From positions 1 to 34,503 of the forward strand of contig CACFTE010000011.1 of NCBI GenBank assembly GCA_902569105.1: a stretch of 34,503 bases of DNA, in the 5' to 3' direction. Numbering within the stretch: the stretch's first letter is position 1; every line of letters starts with the position of its first letter. Below are positions 32,815 through 34,503 of this stretch, one piece after another. A program made the translations under genes and the position numbers. The notes below the pieces were generated by a model. That model did no database searches and was not told the origin of the DNA. It saw only the letters and a list, made by a program, of their open reading frames with translations. The stretch comes from an uncultured Pelagibacteraceae bacterium. Lineage in GTDB: Bacteria; Pseudomonadota; Alphaproteobacteria; Pelagibacterales; Pelagibacteraceae.

Positions 32815-33135
32815 GTGTCAGTACAAAAAGCAAAATTTTCAATTGGAGACGTAGTTAAGCACAGGCACTTCGATTTTAGAGGTGTTATCTACGATGTAGA
32901 TTTTGAGTTTAATAACTCAGAAGAATGGTACCAATCAATTCCTAAGAACGTTAGACCTAGAAAAAATCAGCCTTTTTATCATTTGCTTGCAGAAAATGAG
33001 GATATTACATATGAAGCATACGTATCTGAGCAAAATTTATTAGCTGATGAATCAGGCGAGCCAATCCAACATCCATTGATTAACGAGATTTTTAGTGGGA
33101 AAAAAGGGTCTAGCTACTTTAAACCATCAAATTAA
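32815..33135 (+). CDS. hspQ: Heat shock protein HspQ
   Basis: HspQ binds hemimethylated DNA in E. coli and acts as a specificity factor for Lon protease. The 106-residue product has KFSIGDVVKHRHFDFRGVIYDVDFEFNNSEEWY at residues ~7-39, PFYHLLAENEDITYEAYVSEQNLLADESGEP and the C-terminal HPLINEIFSGKKG, all canonical. The start is a GTG; homology begins within seven residues of it, so no other start fits. No Shine-Dalgarno sequence is visible upstream. Confidence 0.94.
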   Translation: MSVQKAKFSIGDVVKHRHFDFRGVIYDVDFEFNNSEEWYQSIPKNVRPRKNQPFYHLLAENEDITYEAYVSEQNLLADESGEPIQHPLINEIFSGKKGSSYFKPSN

Positions 33136-33179
33136 ATTATCAGCCAATATTTAAACACATTTAATACAAAACATAGACA

Positions 33180-33197
33180 AATATTAGTTCTAATATT
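33180..33197. promoter_or_regulatory. 18-bp inverted repeat, possible operator
   Basis: AATATTAG-TT-CTAATATT is a perfect dyad with 8-bp arms and a 2-bp centre. It lies 45 bases after hspQ and just before a larger hairpin. It is too tight for a stable RNA loop, so a dimeric protein site is more natural. Chance occurrence in A+T-rich DNA cannot be excluded. Confidence 0.45.
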
Positions 33198-33202
33198 AAT
33201 TC

Positions 33203-33263
33203 TACTTTGATCAGGAGTTCAAACATTCCCTATTTATCTCCCTCAGAGCTCTTGATCAAAGTG
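33203..33263. ncRNA. Long hairpin in the hspQ-ccmC gap: candidate structured RNA
   Basis: Bases 33203-33220 pair with 33246-33263 over 18 consecutive positions, counting three G-U pairs; the core is CTTTGATCA against TGATCAAAG. The 25-base loop (33221-33245) is pyrimidine rich, with TTCCC and CTCCC runs complementary to Shine-Dalgarno sequences. No U tract follows on either strand, so it is a poor terminator. It could be a ccmC leader element or a small RNA; the strand is not decided. Confidence 0.5.
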
Positions 33264-33303
33264 ATTTAAAATTAAATTTCCAAAAAATATGTTATAAAAA
33301 AAT

Positions 33304-34011
33304 ATGTTTGAGTTTTTTAACCCTTACAAAATTTTTAGAATAAATTCTACATTACAGAAAATTATTTTTTTCTGTTTTATAATTGTTTTAAGTGTTGGTT
33401 TAGTTGAAGCATTATTTCTATCACCTGAGGATTACTTACAAAAAGACTCAGTTCGAATTATGTATGTACATGTCCCTGCGGCATGGATATCTTTAGGTAT
33501 TTTTTCTACAATAGCGCTGCTATCTTTTTCAGTTTTTATTTTTAAAAATAAAAATTTGATTTTGATTTCAAAAAGTTTAGCTCCTTCAGGCATACTTTTT
33601 ACTTTAATTGCTTTAGTAACAGGATCAATTTGGGGAAAACCTACTTGGGGAACATGGTGGGCATGGGATGCAAGAATTACTTCCATGTTAATATTATTTA
33701 TTCTTTATACTCTTTACCTTTTATCTTTTAGGATTTTTGAAGATCAAGATAAATCAAATAAAATATCTTCCATAATTGCAATATTTGGAGCGATAAATAT
33801 ACCTATAATAAAATTCTCTGTAGATTGGTGGAATACTTTACATCAACCTGCATCAATTAGTTTAACAGAAAAATCTGCCATACATACATCAATGTTAATA
33901 CCGCTTATTATAATGACTGCGGCATTTGCCCTGTTTTCAGTTTTGATTTTTTTAATGAAATATAATACAGAACTGATAAAAATTAAAAATAAGGGATTAA
34001 AAAGACTATGA
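33304..34011 (+). CDS. ccmC: Heme exporter/handling protein CcmC
   Basis: CcmC loads heme onto CcmE during cytochrome c maturation (System I). The 235-residue product has six membrane helices and the tryptophan-rich WWD signature TWGTWWAWDARITSMLILF near residues 116-134. Flanking histidines are YVHVPAAWIS near residue 56 and TLHQPASISL near 180, both heme ligands in the family. It overlaps ccmD by 4 bases. The usual ccmA and ccmB do not precede it here; hspQ does. Confidence 0.96.
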   Translation: MFEFFNPYKIFRINSTLQKIIFFCFIIVLSVGLVEALFLSPEDYLQKDSVRIMYVHVPAAWISLGIFSTIALLSFSVFIFKNKNLILISKSLAPSGILFTLIALVTGSIWGKPTWGTWWAWDARITSMLILFILYTLYLLSFRIFEDQDKSNKISSIIAIFGAINIPIIKFSVDWWNTLHQPASISLTEKSAIHTSMLIPLIIMTAAFALFSVLIFLMKYNTELIKIKNKGLKRL

Positions 34012-34238
34012 TATCAGAACTAATTTTAATGAATGGTTATGGAGCTTATGTTTGGTCTGCTTTCGCATTTACATTAGTAAGTTTTTTAAGTTTATATTTA
34101 ATTATAAGTTTTCAGTTAAAAAAAGAGCAAAAAAGATTTGAAGAAAATTTCTCAACGCTTACCGAAGAAAAATATAACGTTGCAATTAGTCAAAATATTC
34201 ACAAAGAAATTTTAAAACATTCTGGCTCAAAAATTTAA
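34008..34238 (+). CDS. ccmD: Heme exporter protein CcmD
   Basis: CcmD is a small single-span protein that helps release holo-CcmE from CcmABC. The 76-residue product begins MNGYGAYVWSAFAFTLVSFLSLYLIISF after a short leader, with the usual GxYVWxAF motif and one transmembrane helix (residues ~13-33). The remaining charged tail is longer than in many CcmD proteins. Its position between ccmC and ccmE makes the call firm. Confidence 0.92.
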   Translation: MISELILMNGYGAYVWSAFAFTLVSFLSLYLIISFQLKKEQKRFEENFSTLTEEKYNVAISQNIHKEILKHSGSKI

Positions 34239-34250
34239 CTTTAATATTTC

Positions 34251-34503
34251 ATGTATGGTAAAAAAGTTAAATTAAGGTTTTTATTTCTTTCACTCGTACT
34301 AGCCGTATTAATATTAACCATCTATTTAGTTCTTAAGTCTCTAGAGGATAATGTTGTATATTTTATTTCTCCAACAGATATTAAAGAGTTAGGTGAAGTT
34401 GATTATAACAAAAAATATAGAGTTGGAGGTATGGTAAAAAAAAATTCTGTTTTTATGAGTTCAGATCAAGTAAACTTTGTTATAACTGATTTTAAAAGTG
34501 AAA
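34251..34503 (+). CDS. ccmE: Cytochrome c maturation heme chaperone CcmE (3' truncated)
   Basis: The frame starting at the ATG 12 bases after ccmD runs to the window end, giving 84 residues. It has an N-terminal anchor ([19 protein letters not shown]) followed by [28 protein letters not shown] and the start of the OB-fold ([17 protein letters not shown]), as in CcmE. The heme-binding His is in the part outside the window. Confidence 0.92.
   Translation, partial: MYGKKVKLRFLFLSLVLAVLILTIYLVLKSLEDNVVYFISPTDIKELGEVDYNKKYRVGGMVKKNSVFMSSDQVNFVITDFKSE

Noticed and set aside
33203-33263. Hairpin as an intrinsic terminator of hspQ
   Set aside because: No U tract follows either arm, the loop is 25 bases, and it lies about 70 bases after the hspQ stop.
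1-34503. CRISPR arrays, insertion sequences, prophage or integrated elements
   Set aside because: No repeat-spacer pattern, transposase, integrase or duplicated attachment site was seen, and nearly every base is occupied by housekeeping-type genes.

Overview
The window looks like a piece of a streamlined SAR11-type alphaproteobacterial chromosome (Pelagibacter or a close relative). The DNA is very A+T rich and coding density is extreme: genes abut or overlap by 1-11 bases and no gap exceeds about 170 bases. Gene neighbourhoods are alphaproteobacterial (hisF-hisE-HIT, ftsK-lolA, purH beside a heparinase-like gene, tsaD-EVE-acs, DUF2794-yciB). No insertion sequence, prophage, integrase or CRISPR array is visible.

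Layout. 1-1798: the end of a histidine operon (hisF, hisE), a HIT protein and a GNAT acetyltransferase. 1795-7093: lolA and ftsK on the minus strand, a ubiH-type hydroxylase on the plus strand, then a stand-alone LON-domain protein and a sulfotransferase on the minus strand. 7208-7639: tRNA-Gly(GCC) followed directly by a pterin carbinolamine dehydratase. 7629-11839: purH, heparinase-like gene, rpe and a small membrane protein. 11840-16813: a sodium:solute symporter with its small subunit and a real intrinsic terminator, an unrecognised protein, and acetyl-CoA synthetase, which together suggest acetate or organic-acid use. 16817-22196: EVE protein and tsaD, then hemC-hemD-mscS-yggT-folD. 22191-23894: a TPR protein with an OGT-type glycosyltransferase domain.

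23900-28231 is the most unusual part. It holds an SDR protein lacking the catalytic tyrosine; a photolyase-related protein of the FeS-BCP/PhrB type that appears to lack three of the four iron-sulfur cysteines; a 42-residue DUF2256 zinc-ribbon protein; and a second photolyase-like protein in which the FAD domain comes first and what looks like the alpha/beta antenna domain comes last, an apparent circular permutation. A PsiE-like membrane protein and another small membrane protein lie upstream of the latter in the same minus-strand unit. I read this as a candidate light- or flavin-linked module built from non-canonical parts.

28291-31851: argG, an IalB-family secreted protein, a Tas-like aldo/keto reductase and a BI-1/YccA membrane protein. 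31854-34503: DUF2794 and yciB on the minus strand, then hspQ, a structured intergenic region with an operator-like dyad and an 18-bp hairpin, and cytochrome c maturation genes ccmC-ccmD-ccmE, the last cut by the window edge.

All seven convergent gene pairs overlap or abut, so little space is left for terminators. This fits strong genome streamlining. All functional calls are from reading the translations; no database search was run.
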